A stretch of 64,000 nucleotides of DNA from the NCBI RefSeq assembly GCF_030129945.1, contig NZ_JARRAF010000023.1, forward strand, positions 1-64,000, in the 5' to 3' direction. The notes beneath the pieces were generated by a model. The model ran no database searches and was not told the DNA's origin. It saw nothing but the letters and a program-made list of their open reading frames with translations. Both the position numbers and the translations under genes were made by a program. Origin of the DNA: Parachitinimonas caeni (GTDB lineage Bacteria > Pseudomonadota > Gammaproteobacteria > Burkholderiales > Chitinimonadaceae). Shown piece after piece: positions 42,849 to 51,044 of this stretch. Position 1 is the first letter of the stretch. Each line of letters begins with the position of its first letter.

Positions 42849-42880
42849 ACAAAAGCCTGAGACACCTCTCAGGCTTTTGT
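42849..42880 (-). terminator. Intrinsic terminator after dctM
   Basis: ACAAAAGCCTGAGA-N4-TCTCAGGCTTTTGT, a 14-bp perfect stem. On the minus strand it is followed by CTTTTAGC. Confidence 0.88.
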
Positions 42881-42904
42881 ATGAATCCAAGTAAATCTAC
42901 TGGT

Positions 42905-44281
42905 CTAAATCATCCCCAGCACACGCGGTAGCCAGAGCGACAGATCCGGCCAGTAGGTCACGACCACCAGGAATCCCAACATTGTCAGCAGCCACGGCCA
43001 CACAGCAACGGTGAGTTCGGTGATGCCCATTTTGGTGACACCAGAAGCCACATAGAGATTCAAACCCACCGGCGGGTGGCACATGCCCACTTCCATGTTC
43101 ACGGTAATCAATATCCCCAGGTGAATCGGGTGAATGCCAAGCTTTACCGCTACCGGAAACAGAATTGGCGCCAGAATCAACACAATCGAAGATGGCTCCA
43201 TGACATTCCCGGCCAGCAACAACAGGATATTGACAGCCAGCAGGAAGCTGATGGGACCAAGCCCCATGCCCAGTAGCCAGTCTGCCATGGCTTGCGGGAT
43301 CTGCTCGTGCGTCATCAGAAAGGAAAACAGCACGGCATTGGTAATGATGTACAGCAGCATCGCACTCATACTGGCTGAGTCGAGCAGCACTTTGGCTACC
43401 CGTTTGAAGGGCAGATCTCGATAGACAAAGACTGCCACAATGAACGCGTACACCGCCGCCATGGCCGCTGCTTCGGTTGGTGTAAAGATCCCGGAGTAAA
43501 TACCCCCCATCACCACGACAATCAGCATCAACCCCCAGATGGAACGGCGGAATGCCAGCCAACGTTCAGCCCAGCTCGCCTTGGGCAGGCGAGGATAACC
43601 ATGCTTACGAGCACGCCACCAGGTGGTCAGCCCCAGCAGGAAGGCCAGCGCCAACCCGGGGATCACCCCCGCCACAAATAAGGCCCCTACTGAAGCATTG
43701 GTTGCTACGGAATACATCACCATCACAATGGAAGGCGGGATCAAAATACCCAGCGCCCCGGAAGTGGTGATGACCCCGGCCCCAAACTGGCGGGGAAAGC
43801 CCTGTTTGACCATCGCAGGCAAGATGATTGAGCCGATCGCAACCACCGTGGCAGGGCTGGAGCCAGACACGGCTGCAAACAAAGCACAGGCCAACACCCC
43901 GGCCAAGCCCAACCCGCCATGCCAATGACCGACCATCGACGAAGCGAAATCAATCATCCGTCGCGCCACGCCACCATGAGTCAGGAAGTTACCGGCCAGG
44001 ATGAAAAACGGAATCGCCATGATTTCGAATTTCTCGATGCCGGTGAATAGCTTGAGCGCGACAGACTCAATGGGCACTTCGGTCAGGGTAAACAGGAAGG
44101 TCAGAACCGTCAGCCCCAGAGCGATCGAGACCGGCATGCCAGTCAGCATCAAGGCAATCAGCAGACAGAACATGGTGGCCTTGCTGCCCCCCACCACCGC
44201 GATGATCAGCAGACAAGCCAGAATGCCCAACGGGATCTTGATCGACATAGGCTTGGCGCCAGGTAAGGAAATCGCGCTCAT
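42905..44281 (-). CDS. dctM: TRAP transporter large permease
   Basis: 458 residues with about 12-13 membrane segments. DctM-family landmarks: MLTGMPVSIALGLTVLTFL, MAIPFFILAGNFLTHGG, FAAVSGSSPATVVAIGSIIL, TTSGALGILIPPSIVMVMY and MCHPPVGLNLYVASG. It is the channel subunit of a Na+-driven uptake system for C4-dicarboxylates or related acids. It overlaps dctQ by ATGA. ATG 44281 or the ATG 11 codons later could be used. Confidence 0.93.
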   Translation of the reverse strand: MSAISLPGAKPMSIKIPLGILACLLIIAVVGGSKATMFCLLIALMLTGMPVSIALGLTVLTFLFTLTEVPIESVALKLFTGIEKFEIMAIPFFILAGNFLTHGGVARRMIDFASSMVGHWHGGLGLAGVLACALFAAVSGSSPATVVAIGSIILPAMVKQGFPRQFGAGVITTSGALGILIPPSIVMVMYSVATNASVGALFVAGVIPGLALAFLLGLTTWWRARKHGYPRLPKASWAERWLAFRRSIWGLMLIVVVMGGIYSGIFTPTEAAAMAAVYAFIVAVFVYRDLPFKRVAKVLLDSASMSAMLLYIITNAVLFSFLMTHEQIPQAMADWLLGMGLGPISFLLAVNILLLLAGNVMEPSSIVLILAPILFPVAVKLGIHPIHLGILITVNMEVGMCHPPVGLNLYVASGVTKMGITELTVAVWPWLLTMLGFLVVVTYWPDLSLWLPRVLGMI

Positions 44282-44838
44282 GCAGCACCTCCTGCCGTTT
44301 GGGCTTCCAGCCCTTCAACATGGGAATGATCGTGTTTGGGCAGCTCGCCTGTGCGCCAGAAAGCCCAGGCAACCTGCAAGAAGCGGAAACTCATCAGTGA
44401 CGAGCCAAGCGGAATTGCCAGATAGACGATCCAGATCGGGATCTCCATTTCAGATGACGTCTGGTCGGTATGGGCAATTTCCCAGACAAAGCGCCCGCCC
44501 AGATAGGCGATGACTCCCGTGAACAAGGCCCCGGCAAATAGACTGAGGTGGACACACAGCTTGCGCCAGCGATCATCCAGGCGATTGACCAGCACATCGA
44601 CCCCAACGTGGATGCCAGTCCGCACGCCATAGGCTGCACCGAACTTGGCCATCCAGACAAACAGGTAAATACAGAGCTCTTGGGCCCAGGAAAGATTGAT
44701 GCCAAGCAGCCAAGTCTGCAGCGCCCCACTGCTCAGACCGGTCGCGTAGCGATGAATGACTGCCACGAAGATGATCAGCGTCGCCGCTGCCATCAGCGTG
44801 CCGATCAGCCACTCTTCCAGATAATTAAGAAATTTCAT
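44278..44838 (-). CDS. dctQ: TRAP transporter small permease
   Basis: 186 residues with four membrane helices (LIGTLMAAATLIIFVAVIHR; LCIYLFVWMAKFGAAYG; LSLFAGALFTGVIAYLGG; WIVYLAIPLGSSLMSFRFLQ), the normal DctQ layout. ATG 44838 has AAGGA nine bases upstream; the frame to 44943 has no match. The C-terminal tail is His/Gly-rich. About 470 bp, including a repeat element, separate it from dctP. Confidence 0.92.
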   Translation of the reverse strand: MKFLNYLEEWLIGTLMAAATLIIFVAVIHRYATGLSSGALQTWLLGINLSWAQELCIYLFVWMAKFGAAYGVRTGIHVGVDVLVNRLDDRWRKLCVHLSLFAGALFTGVIAYLGGRFVWEIAHTDQTSSEMEIPIWIVYLAIPLGSSLMSFRFLQVAWAFWRTGELPKHDHSHVEGLEAQTAGGAA

Positions 44839-45181
44839 TGCTCTGATCCTTGCCATATGGCGGCATATCAAACCCATCGGGTAGCCGGATACCTGCCCTG
44901 TCAGGCATGCGAGCTGGTACGGGCATGGCGTCTGTAGTGGCACTCGCGGGCGAGTACAACGGAAGTAGCGCGCCCAACCAGTAGCCGAAGTGTTTGATCA
45001 ATGATGGGAGGCGTTGTCGGACAGAACCTGGTAATCATCCCACCCTGTCAGCACGGTTTCCGAGAACTCCACTCCGAACCCAACCTTCCACCAAAGAGGC
45101 CGTTGCTGCTGAATTCTTCGGAAACCAAACAGCATCAGCCCCTAAAGCACGGCGTACTCGAAAACGTGATTGGGAATACCG
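44839..45181. other. Leader between dctP and dctQ
   Basis: No gene is supported. It holds a scrambled element end near 45117-45142 (CGGAAACCAAACAGCATCAG, similar to a right end with an insertion). Together with the copy starting at 45182 this gives two facing ends 40 bases apart. A promoter for dctQM may be present but is not clear. Confidence 0.4.
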
Positions 45182-45307
45182 GTTCTGTTGATGTTTGGTT
45201 TCCGGTCACGCTGGGCGATGCTTTGGGGCAAGGCAGGGTGGGCGCGGTTTAGCGCGCTAAATAAGCGAACCCTAACGACGCCTTGCCCCAAAAATCGACC
45301 CAGCCCG
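45182..45307. mobile_element. MITE-like element, left end plus module B, right end missing
   Basis: Left terminus GTTCTGTTGATGTTTGGTTT, then the second palindromic module of the 56930 copy: arms CTTTGGGGCAAGGC / GCCTTGCCCCAAA around the core TTTAGC-GC-GCTAAA (45248-45261). It ends about 5 bases from the dctP stop codon. The long stem lies between dctP and dctQ in the transcript, like the REP-type structures that stabilise upstream mRNA in some binding-protein operons. Confidence 0.85.
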
Positions 45308-45311
45308 GAGC

Positions 45312-46310
45312 TTACTGCGCCGGATTGAACCCGGTTTCTTTATAAATGGCCTGGATCAAATCACGGCCAATACGGTCGGACATCTTGGCATGAACCGGTA
45401 CCATGGCCTTGCGGAAGGCTGCACGCTCTTCATTTGTCGGGGTGTAGATCGTCGTTTTGCCAGAAGCCTTGATCGCAGCTAATGCCTTCTCGGCTTCCTG
45501 CTTGGCGATCTGGTTGGCATAGACGGTTGAATCCTTCATTGCCCCTTCCAGTGCAGTGCGCACATCCGGTGGCAGGCCATCCCAGAATTTCTTATTGGCA
45601 ATCACCGCATAACCAAGGAAGCCATGGCCAGTCAGAGTCAGATGCTTCTGCACCTCGTAGGCTTTACTGGTGTAGAGGTTGGAAGGGTCAAGCTCCGTTC
45701 CATCCACCACGCCTGTCTGCAGCGCCTGGTACACCTCGGAAAATGCCATGACCTGCGGTAAAGCGCCCAAGCTACGAATTTCCTCATCCAACACCTTGGA
45801 GCTCTGGATGCGGATCTTCATGCCGCGAATGTCCGCCGGACTACGGACCGGCTTGTTGGCTGTCAAATTCTTGAAGCCGTTTTCCCAGTAAGCCAGACCC
45901 TTGATACCTTTGGCCTGTAATTTGTCGAGCAGCTGCGCCCCCACTGCGCCATGCATCACCTTGGTCACTTCGTCATAGTTGTCAAAGATATAAGGCAGAT
46001 CAAATGCCTCAAACTCCTTGACGCCGAGTGGGCCAAACTTGGCCAGGCTCGGGGCCAGCATCTGCACGGCGCCAAGTTGCAGCGCTTCCAGTTCTTCTTT
46101 GTCCTTGTAGAGTTGGCTATTCGGATAGACCTCTACCTTGACCTTGCCCTTGGTACGCTCTTCAGCCAGTTTCTTGAAGTATTCGGCCGCCTTGCCTTTT
46201 GGCGTATCGACAGCGACCACATGACTGAATTTGATGACAATCGGGTCTGCCCAGGCAGCCCCTGCCAACAAGGCAGCTGCCATGATTGATAGCGTCTTGG
46301 TGAATTTCAT
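45312..46310 (-). CDS. dctP: TRAP transporter periplasmic substrate-binding protein
   Basis: 332 residues with a signal peptide (KTLSIMAAALLAGAAWA). DctP landmarks: IKFSHVVAVDTPKGKAAEYF, VEVYPNSQLYKDKEELEAL, the family's FKNLTANKPVRSPADIRGMK with the carboxylate-binding Arg, and FSEVYQALQTGVVDGTE. It binds C4-dicarboxylates such as malate, succinate or fumarate in related systems. GGAGACAACAAA precedes the ATG. It is divergent from dctB. Confidence 0.94.
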   Translation of the reverse strand: MKFTKTLSIMAAALLAGAAWADPIVIKFSHVVAVDTPKGKAAEYFKKLAEERTKGKVKVEVYPNSQLYKDKEELEALQLGAVQMLAPSLAKFGPLGVKEFEAFDLPYIFDNYDEVTKVMHGAVGAQLLDKLQAKGIKGLAYWENGFKNLTANKPVRSPADIRGMKIRIQSSKVLDEEIRSLGALPQVMAFSEVYQALQTGVVDGTELDPSNLYTSKAYEVQKHLTLTGHGFLGYAVIANKKFWDGLPPDVRTALEGAMKDSTVYANQIAKQEAEKALAAIKASGKTTIYTPTNEERAAFRKAMVPVHAKMSDRIGRDLIQAIYKETGFNPAQ

Positions 46311-46515
46311 TTTGTTGTCTCCTTGGTCTTGACGACCTATTCCGGTAGAAGCGTGAGGATGTCTGATTCATTTTGATAGCCAGTGCCGGAGCAGATGTCC
46401 ATCGCATCGGCCCGGATGGCTTGAACGCACACTGCTTTTTTAGTCTTCGGCCGCCAGCCACGCCATTGTGGACATCCACATTTCAGCCGACATTTGTCAC
46501 TGCCAGACTGCGCCC
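46311..46515. promoter_or_regulatory. Divergent dctP/dctB control region with a candidate operator
   Basis: About 205 bases. It holds the inverted repeat TGTGGA-CA-TCCACA at 46467-46480, a reasonable site for a dimeric regulator such as the DctR protein encoded nearby. No convincing sigma-54 -24/-12 pair was found, in line with a FixJ-type rather than an NtrC-type regulator. The promoter boxes are not placed. Confidence 0.4.
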
Positions 46516-48492
46516 ATGAGAAAACACACCCAGCACCCCGCCCAACCCCTTCCACCGCAAGCGAACATGCGGCCCCTGGTCTCGCGCTGGCCCGGCTGGC
46601 TTTGGTGGTTGCCGAAAGCGGCCATCCTGCTGCTACTGGTTGCGAGCGCGGCACTGATTTACCTGACACACCATCGCGCCAGCGAAGAGCAACGACGGCA
46701 GCTGATTTCTGACGTGCTATGGCTGGAGCAAAGCCTCGATTTCCAGCTCAATCACAATGTCGATAAATTGCGCGAAATCGGGGCTGATTATGGTCATGGC
46801 AAAACCAGCCATGCCCGCCAGCAGGTCCGCCTGCTGCTCTCCATCACGCCTGAGTTCACCCGGATCAACTGGAATGGCGGCGGGCAGCTCGACAGCACGC
46901 CCGTGCAAGCGGGCACGCCGGACGATCTGAGCACCATCGACGACCGGGCACGCAAGCTGGCACGGCCAGCCTATGCCACCCCGAGGGCTCGTGGCGCCGA
47001 CCACGAGTTCTCGGTTCATGTGCCCATCTACGACGATCGTGGCTATATCGGCAGCATGGTTGGGGTGTACTCGGTTAAATCCCTGCTCGCCAGGGAAATA
47101 CCCTGGTGGTTTACCGAGCGCTACCGTTTGGAAATCATGGATGACCAAGGGCGAGTGCTGGCCCGCAAGTCCGCCGTGGCCAACACTAGCTCAGATTTGC
47201 ATTACCAGGTGGACATCGGCCCGCCCGAGCTTGGTCTGGTCGCGCAGGCCACGGTCTACCAGACCCGCACAGACCTCGCCAGCAGCCTGATCATCACGGC
47301 CATTGTCGGCCTGTCATTGATGACCATTTTCAGCCTGATGCTGCTGAGTCGGCACGCCCGGCGCCGCGTGCATGCCGAGAAGGCGCTCCTGGCGGCACAT
47401 GCCTTCAATCAGGCCATGGAGAACTCCCTGCTGACCGGCATGCGGGCTATCGACATGTCGGGCCGCATCATCTACGTCAACCCGGCGTTCTGCCGGATGG
47501 TAGGCTTCGAAGCGGCCGAGCTGCTGGGCAGCAGCCCGCCGCAACCCTATTGGCCGCAGGAGGACGCCAGCAGAATCCTCTCCGCGTACCAAGCGCTACG
47601 TTCCGGGCAACGACAGAATCAAGGCATAGAACTGCGCCTGAAACGGCGCGATGGCAGCGATCTCGACGTATTAGTCTACGAGTCGCCACTGGTGGACGGC
47701 GATGGCCAGCAGGTTGGATGGATGGGCTCGGTGCTCGATATCACCGAGCGAAAAAGGGCTCGCGAACTCGCCAAGCTGCAGGAAGACAAACTGCAGCACA
47801 CTGCACGATTGGTGTCGATGGGTGAAATGGCTTCCAGCCTCGCGCATGAGCTCAATCAGCCGCTGGCCGCCATCTCTGGCTATGCCGCAGGCAGCGTCAC
47901 CATGGTGGAACGCGGAAACACAGATGCCCGTACCCTGCTGCCGGTTCTCAAGAAAATCGAAGCCCAAGCGCAACGCGCGGGTCAGATCATTCGCCGCGTG
48001 TATGACTTCGTTCGGCGGCATGAGCCCGAACGCAGTCGCTGTGACCTGAACATCATCATTACCACCGCCCTGACTTATCTGAACAGCGAAGCCGAACAAC
48101 ACGCCATTCAGATCCGCACCGAACTGGCGCCAGACCTACCAACCATTCAGGCCGACCGTGTGCTGGTTGAGCAGCTTGTCTTCAATCTGGCACGCAACGG
48201 CATGGAGGCCATGTATGACTCCCCTCCCGGTCAGCGCACCTTGCGACTGCGCAGCTATCAGGATGGCAATCATCTGGCCGTTGAGATTATTGATCAGGGG
48301 CATGGCGTGATGGATGGCCAATACGAAAAGCTGTTCGAGCCGTTTTTCAGCAGCAAACAGCATGGGATGGGAATGGGTCTGAATATCTGCCGGTCTATCG
48401 TTGAGGCCCATCGGGGCCGGCTGACCGGCGAAGCCTGCACAGAGGGCGGTAGCTGTTTCCGATTTACGCTGGAACTGGGTTCAGCGCCCTAG
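46516..48492 (+). CDS. dctB: Sensor histidine kinase of the C4-dicarboxylate system (DctB/DctS-like)
   Basis: About 658 residues. One membrane helix near 35-55 (AAILLLLVASAALIYLT), a periplasmic double-PAS-like sensor (about 55-265), a second helix (LIITAIVGLSLMTIFSLML), a cytoplasmic PAS/PAC (SGRIIYVNPAFCRMVGFEAA), HisKA with His in MASSLAHELNQPLAAISGYA and HATPase_c (GMGMGLNICRSIVEAH). It should sense external dicarboxylate and phosphorylate the neighbouring DctR. The start is uncertain: ATG 46516 is used, as the frame from 46468 begins inside the operator-like palindrome. The stop is the TAG of a CTAG bordering a decayed element. Confidence 0.88.
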   Translation: MRKHTQHPAQPLPPQANMRPLVSRWPGWLWWLPKAAILLLLVASAALIYLTHHRASEEQRRQLISDVLWLEQSLDFQLNHNVDKLREIGADYGHGKTSHARQQVRLLLSITPEFTRINWNGGGQLDSTPVQAGTPDDLSTIDDRARKLARPAYATPRARGADHEFSVHVPIYDDRGYIGSMVGVYSVKSLLAREIPWWFTERYRLEIMDDQGRVLARKSAVANTSSDLHYQVDIGPPELGLVAQATVYQTRTDLASSLIITAIVGLSLMTIFSLMLLSRHARRRVHAEKALLAAHAFNQAMENSLLTGMRAIDMSGRIIYVNPAFCRMVGFEAAELLGSSPPQPYWPQEDASRILSAYQALRSGQRQNQGIELRLKRRDGSDLDVLVYESPLVDGDGQQVGWMGSVLDITERKRARELAKLQEDKLQHTARLVSMGEMASSLAHELNQPLAAISGYAAGSVTMVERGNTDARTLLPVLKKIEAQAQRAGQIIRRVYDFVRRHEPERSRCDLNIIITTALTYLNSEAEQHAIQIRTELAPDLPTIQADRVLVEQLVFNLARNGMEAMYDSPPGQRTLRLRSYQDGNHLAVEIIDQGHGVMDGQYEKLFEPFFSSKQHGMGMGLNICRSIVEAHRGRLTGEACTEGGSCFRFTLELGSAP

Positions 48493-48575
48493 GCCCTATG
48501 GAAGAAATTTGTTAATTGTTTGATTTTAAATGAAATTCATAAAATCCAGATTCAAATTCCTCACGTCCACAGCGC
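48493..48575. mobile_element. Decayed 83-bp element between convergent dctB and dctR
   Basis: The whole gap between the two stop codons. Its right end read outward-in (GCGCTGTGGACGTGA) matches the terminus GCTCTGTTGACGTTT at 11 or so of 15 bases. The left end (GCCCTATGG) matches poorly. Both sides are bordered by a perfect CTAG (48489-48492 and 48576-48579), which looks like a target duplication. Both genes stop in these CTAGs. The interior is AT-rich and has no palindromic module. Confidence 0.5.
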
Positions 48576-49178
48576 CTAGCGATGCTTGCTGCCCAGCAGC
48601 TGAGACAATTCCACCGCAGAGCGAACGCCCATCTTGTCGAAGACATTGGCACGGTGTACTTCCACCGTGCGCATGGCAAGGTTCAGCTCGTCTGCAATCA
48701 CCTTGTTCAGCTTGCCTGCCAACACCCGGTCCATGACCTCGCGCTCTCGCGGTGTCAAATGCCGTAATCGCGCTTCAATTTCGGCGTCAGAGGCGGCCTC
48801 CTTGCGCTGGATATTTGCCTGCTTTAGCGCGGCCTCGATCACATCGGCCAGGGTATTCGAGTTAAAGGGCTTCTCGATGAAATCGTAAGCCCCACGTTTA
48901 ACGGCCCCTACCGCCATCGGAATATCCCCATGGCCTGTCAGGAAAATCACCGGCAGCGTGCAACCGCGCTCCAGCAGCACATCGAAGACCTGCAGCCCAC
49001 TCATGCCGCCCATCCGGATATCCAGCACCAGACAGCCATGAAAACCAGCGTCGTAGCTCGCCAGAAAAGCTTCACCCGATGCCCAGTCGCGGCAGTCAAG
49101 CCCCCTCGCCTGCAACATCCAGCTCAGCGAGTCACGGATAGCGTCATCATCGTCAACAAGGTAGATCGTCGGGTTCAT
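48576..49178 (-). CDS. dctR: FixJ/DctR-type response regulator (receiver + LuxR HTH)
   Basis: 200 residues. Receiver with acidic pocket VDDDDAI, phospho-Asp in CLVLDIRMGGMSG (about 53), Thr in IFLTGHGDIPM and Lys in DFIEKPFNS. The GerE/LuxR-type helix-turn-helix covers about 135-195 (LTPREREVMDRVLAGKLNKV, MRTVEVHRANVFDKMG). Like DctR of Rhodobacter it should activate the dctPQM operon when phosphorylated by its kinase. The genes converge tail to tail, so the kinase and regulator are on separate transcripts. Confidence 0.9.
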   Translation of the reverse strand: MNPTIYLVDDDDAIRDSLSWMLQARGLDCRDWASGEAFLASYDAGFHGCLVLDIRMGGMSGLQVFDVLLERGCTLPVIFLTGHGDIPMAVGAVKRGAYDFIEKPFNSNTLADVIEAALKQANIQRKEAASDAEIEARLRHLTPREREVMDRVLAGKLNKVIADELNLAMRTVEVHRANVFDKMGVRSAVELSQLLGSKHR

Positions 49179-49457
49179 GGGTTTAACCGCAGTTCCAGTT
49201 GGTTTGGCAAGAAAACATGAAGATCAAGCCAGGTGAGGTGTTGATCTGCCAGCAGACAGTATTCAAATGACTGCCACCAAATCAACAGGATGCCTAGCCG
49301 GGCCCCTCATCAAGGGGCGTTTATGGTAAACCAAACGCATCCCAGGAGCGTGATATTGCTGAATACCCTTATACTTCAGCCCCATCTTTCATACCGGTTC
49401 ATCCCGCCGAATGATTGTCGCGCCATTCAGTCCACCACTACCAAGGAGTATTCGTTG

Positions 49458-50765
49458 ATGCAGCTTCTTTCACGCTTTCTCTCCGCTACGACAGGGTTGA
49501 GCGGAGTTCGGCCCCTGGCCCGGTTTTCGGGTTTGTTATCCAGTCTGCTGTGGCTGATTGTTTCGCTGGCAGGGATAATGCCCAGCCACGCAGCCGATGC
49601 TCAGGATGTAACCAATCCGACCGTTCAGACCAGCTGGGGCCTGAATGGCTCCGTCTATGCAATGGCCGTACAGAGTGACGGCAAAGTCATAGTCGGGGGC
49701 GAGTTCACCTCTTACCACGACGGTCGCACCGCAATAAGCCGTAACAATATTGCGCGCCTGAACCCGGATGGCTCTCTGGATAGCAGTTTTGCACCAGGCC
49801 TGGCGGCCAATGATCCGGTAGTCGCCATCGCCATACAGGGCGACGGCAAAATCATGATCGGCGGCGGCTTCACCGCCTACAACGGCATCACCCGCAACCG
49901 GATAGCCCGGATTCATAGTGACGGTACGCTGGACAGCAGCTTCAATCCTGGCGAAGGTGCCGCCGGCGGCGAAGTATTGGCCTTGGCCTTACAGAATGAC
50001 GGCAAAGTTGTCATCGGCGGCAAATTTACTTATGTCAACGGTGTACCACGCAATCGTGTCGCTCGACTCAACAGCGACGGCACGCTGGACACCAGCTTTG
50101 GGATTGGCAATGTCAGATACGGCGCTGCGGGTTATGTCATCTCGTTAGCAATACAAAATGATGGCAAGATTCTCGTTTGCGGGAACTTCACCGTCTTCGA
50201 CCGGATAAACCGCAAGTACATCGCCCGTCTGCATAACAACGGTACGCTTGATACCAGCTTCGATCCCCGCAATGGTCCCAGTTCCGAAGTAAACGTCATC
50301 CGGTCCCAAAATGACGGGAAGGTCCTTATCGGGGGGTTCTTCACGGAATACAACGGCGCAAGGAGCGGCCGTCTGGCCCGGCTCAATAGTAATGGCACGC
50401 TGGACAACAGCTTTAACACAGGCTTTGGGACCGACTTGGAGCTCTACTCCCTGGAGGTTCAGGATGATGGCAAAGTGCTGATCGGTGGCAATTTCACCAC
50501 CTATAACGGTGTTGGCCGCCACAGGATCGCCCGCATCAATACGGATGGCTCACTGGATACCAGCTTTACCACAAACCCCGGTACGAATGGCCTAGTGCGA
50601 GCAATCGCCACGCAAGGTCCTAATTTGGTCCTCATCGGCGGCGCGTTTACCAAATACGACGAGACAAGGCGCGACTTTGTCGCCCGGCTAAAAAGCAGCG
50701 GCGCACTGGATAATAAATTTGCCCCAGGACATGCAATTGGTGGGCCTGCAGACGAAACCGAGTAA
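49458..50765 (+). CDS. Secreted delta-60 repeat (DUF5122) beta-propeller protein
   Basis: 435 residues. A long signal peptide ends near MPSHAADA. The body is seven tandem copies of a roughly 55-residue repeat: each ends in a version of [15 protein letters not shown] and contains DGKVxIGGxFTxYNG. Seven blades suggest one closed propeller. Such proteins are secreted or cell-surface; binding partners are unknown. AAGGAG nine bases before ATG 49458 decides the start over the longer frame (49290). It is followed by a strong terminator. Confidence 0.85.
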   Translation: MQLLSRFLSATTGLSGVRPLARFSGLLSSLLWLIVSLAGIMPSHAADAQDVTNPTVQTSWGLNGSVYAMAVQSDGKVIVGGEFTSYHDGRTAISRNNIARLNPDGSLDSSFAPGLAANDPVVAIAIQGDGKIMIGGGFTAYNGITRNRIARIHSDGTLDSSFNPGEGAAGGEVLALALQNDGKVVIGGKFTYVNGVPRNRVARLNSDGTLDTSFGIGNVRYGAAGYVISLAIQNDGKILVCGNFTVFDRINRKYIARLHNNGTLDTSFDPRNGPSSEVNVIRSQNDGKVLIGGFFTEYNGARSGRLARLNSNGTLDNSFNTGFGTDLELYSLEVQDDGKVLIGGNFTTYNGVGRHRIARINTDGSLDTSFTTNPGTNGLVRAIATQGPNLVLIGGAFTKYDETRRDFVARLKSSGALDNKFAPGHAIGGPADETE

Positions 50766-50869
50766 ATGTGCAGCATGCAGGGTGTCCTGATGGCAGGCAT
50801 GCCGTAGACCTGCTCATGCAACGCACCCTACCCCGCCTATTGCACACCTGCTTGTTGCAAGACGGATTG

Positions 50870-50900
50870 AAAGGGCTTCCTTCCCAAGGAAGCCCTTTTT
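50870..50900 (+). terminator. Intrinsic terminator
   Basis: AAAGGGCTTCCTT-CCC-AAGGAAGCCCTTTTT, a 13-bp stem with a T run, about 105 bases after the propeller gene. Confidence 0.9.
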
Positions 50901-50936
50901 CTCACTGTTTACAGCCGCACCGGCCACCTCGACAGG

Positions 50937-50955
50937 CAAACGCAACAGAGCCAGG
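50937..50955. repeat. Solo right end of the dispersed element
   Basis: CAAACGCAACAGAGC followed by CAGG. It resembles the right terminus AAAACGTCAACAGAGC with two missing bases. It is a weak copy upstream of the RCC1 gene. Confidence 0.45.
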
Positions 50956-51044
50956 CTGTCGGCTGTCTCAAACCCGAAAGTAGTGGTGTATCGGGTAAAA
51001 TCATCCCATCTTCTGTCAGCAACCCTCTTTCAGGTTACCGTTTC

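Noticed and set aside
46311-46515. Sigma-54 promoter for dctP
   Set aside because: No TGGCAC-N5-TTGC match; the regulator is FixJ-like, not NtrC-like.
49279-49300. Element-like ATCAACAGGATGCCTAG
   Set aside because: Too many mismatches in the terminal repeat to count.
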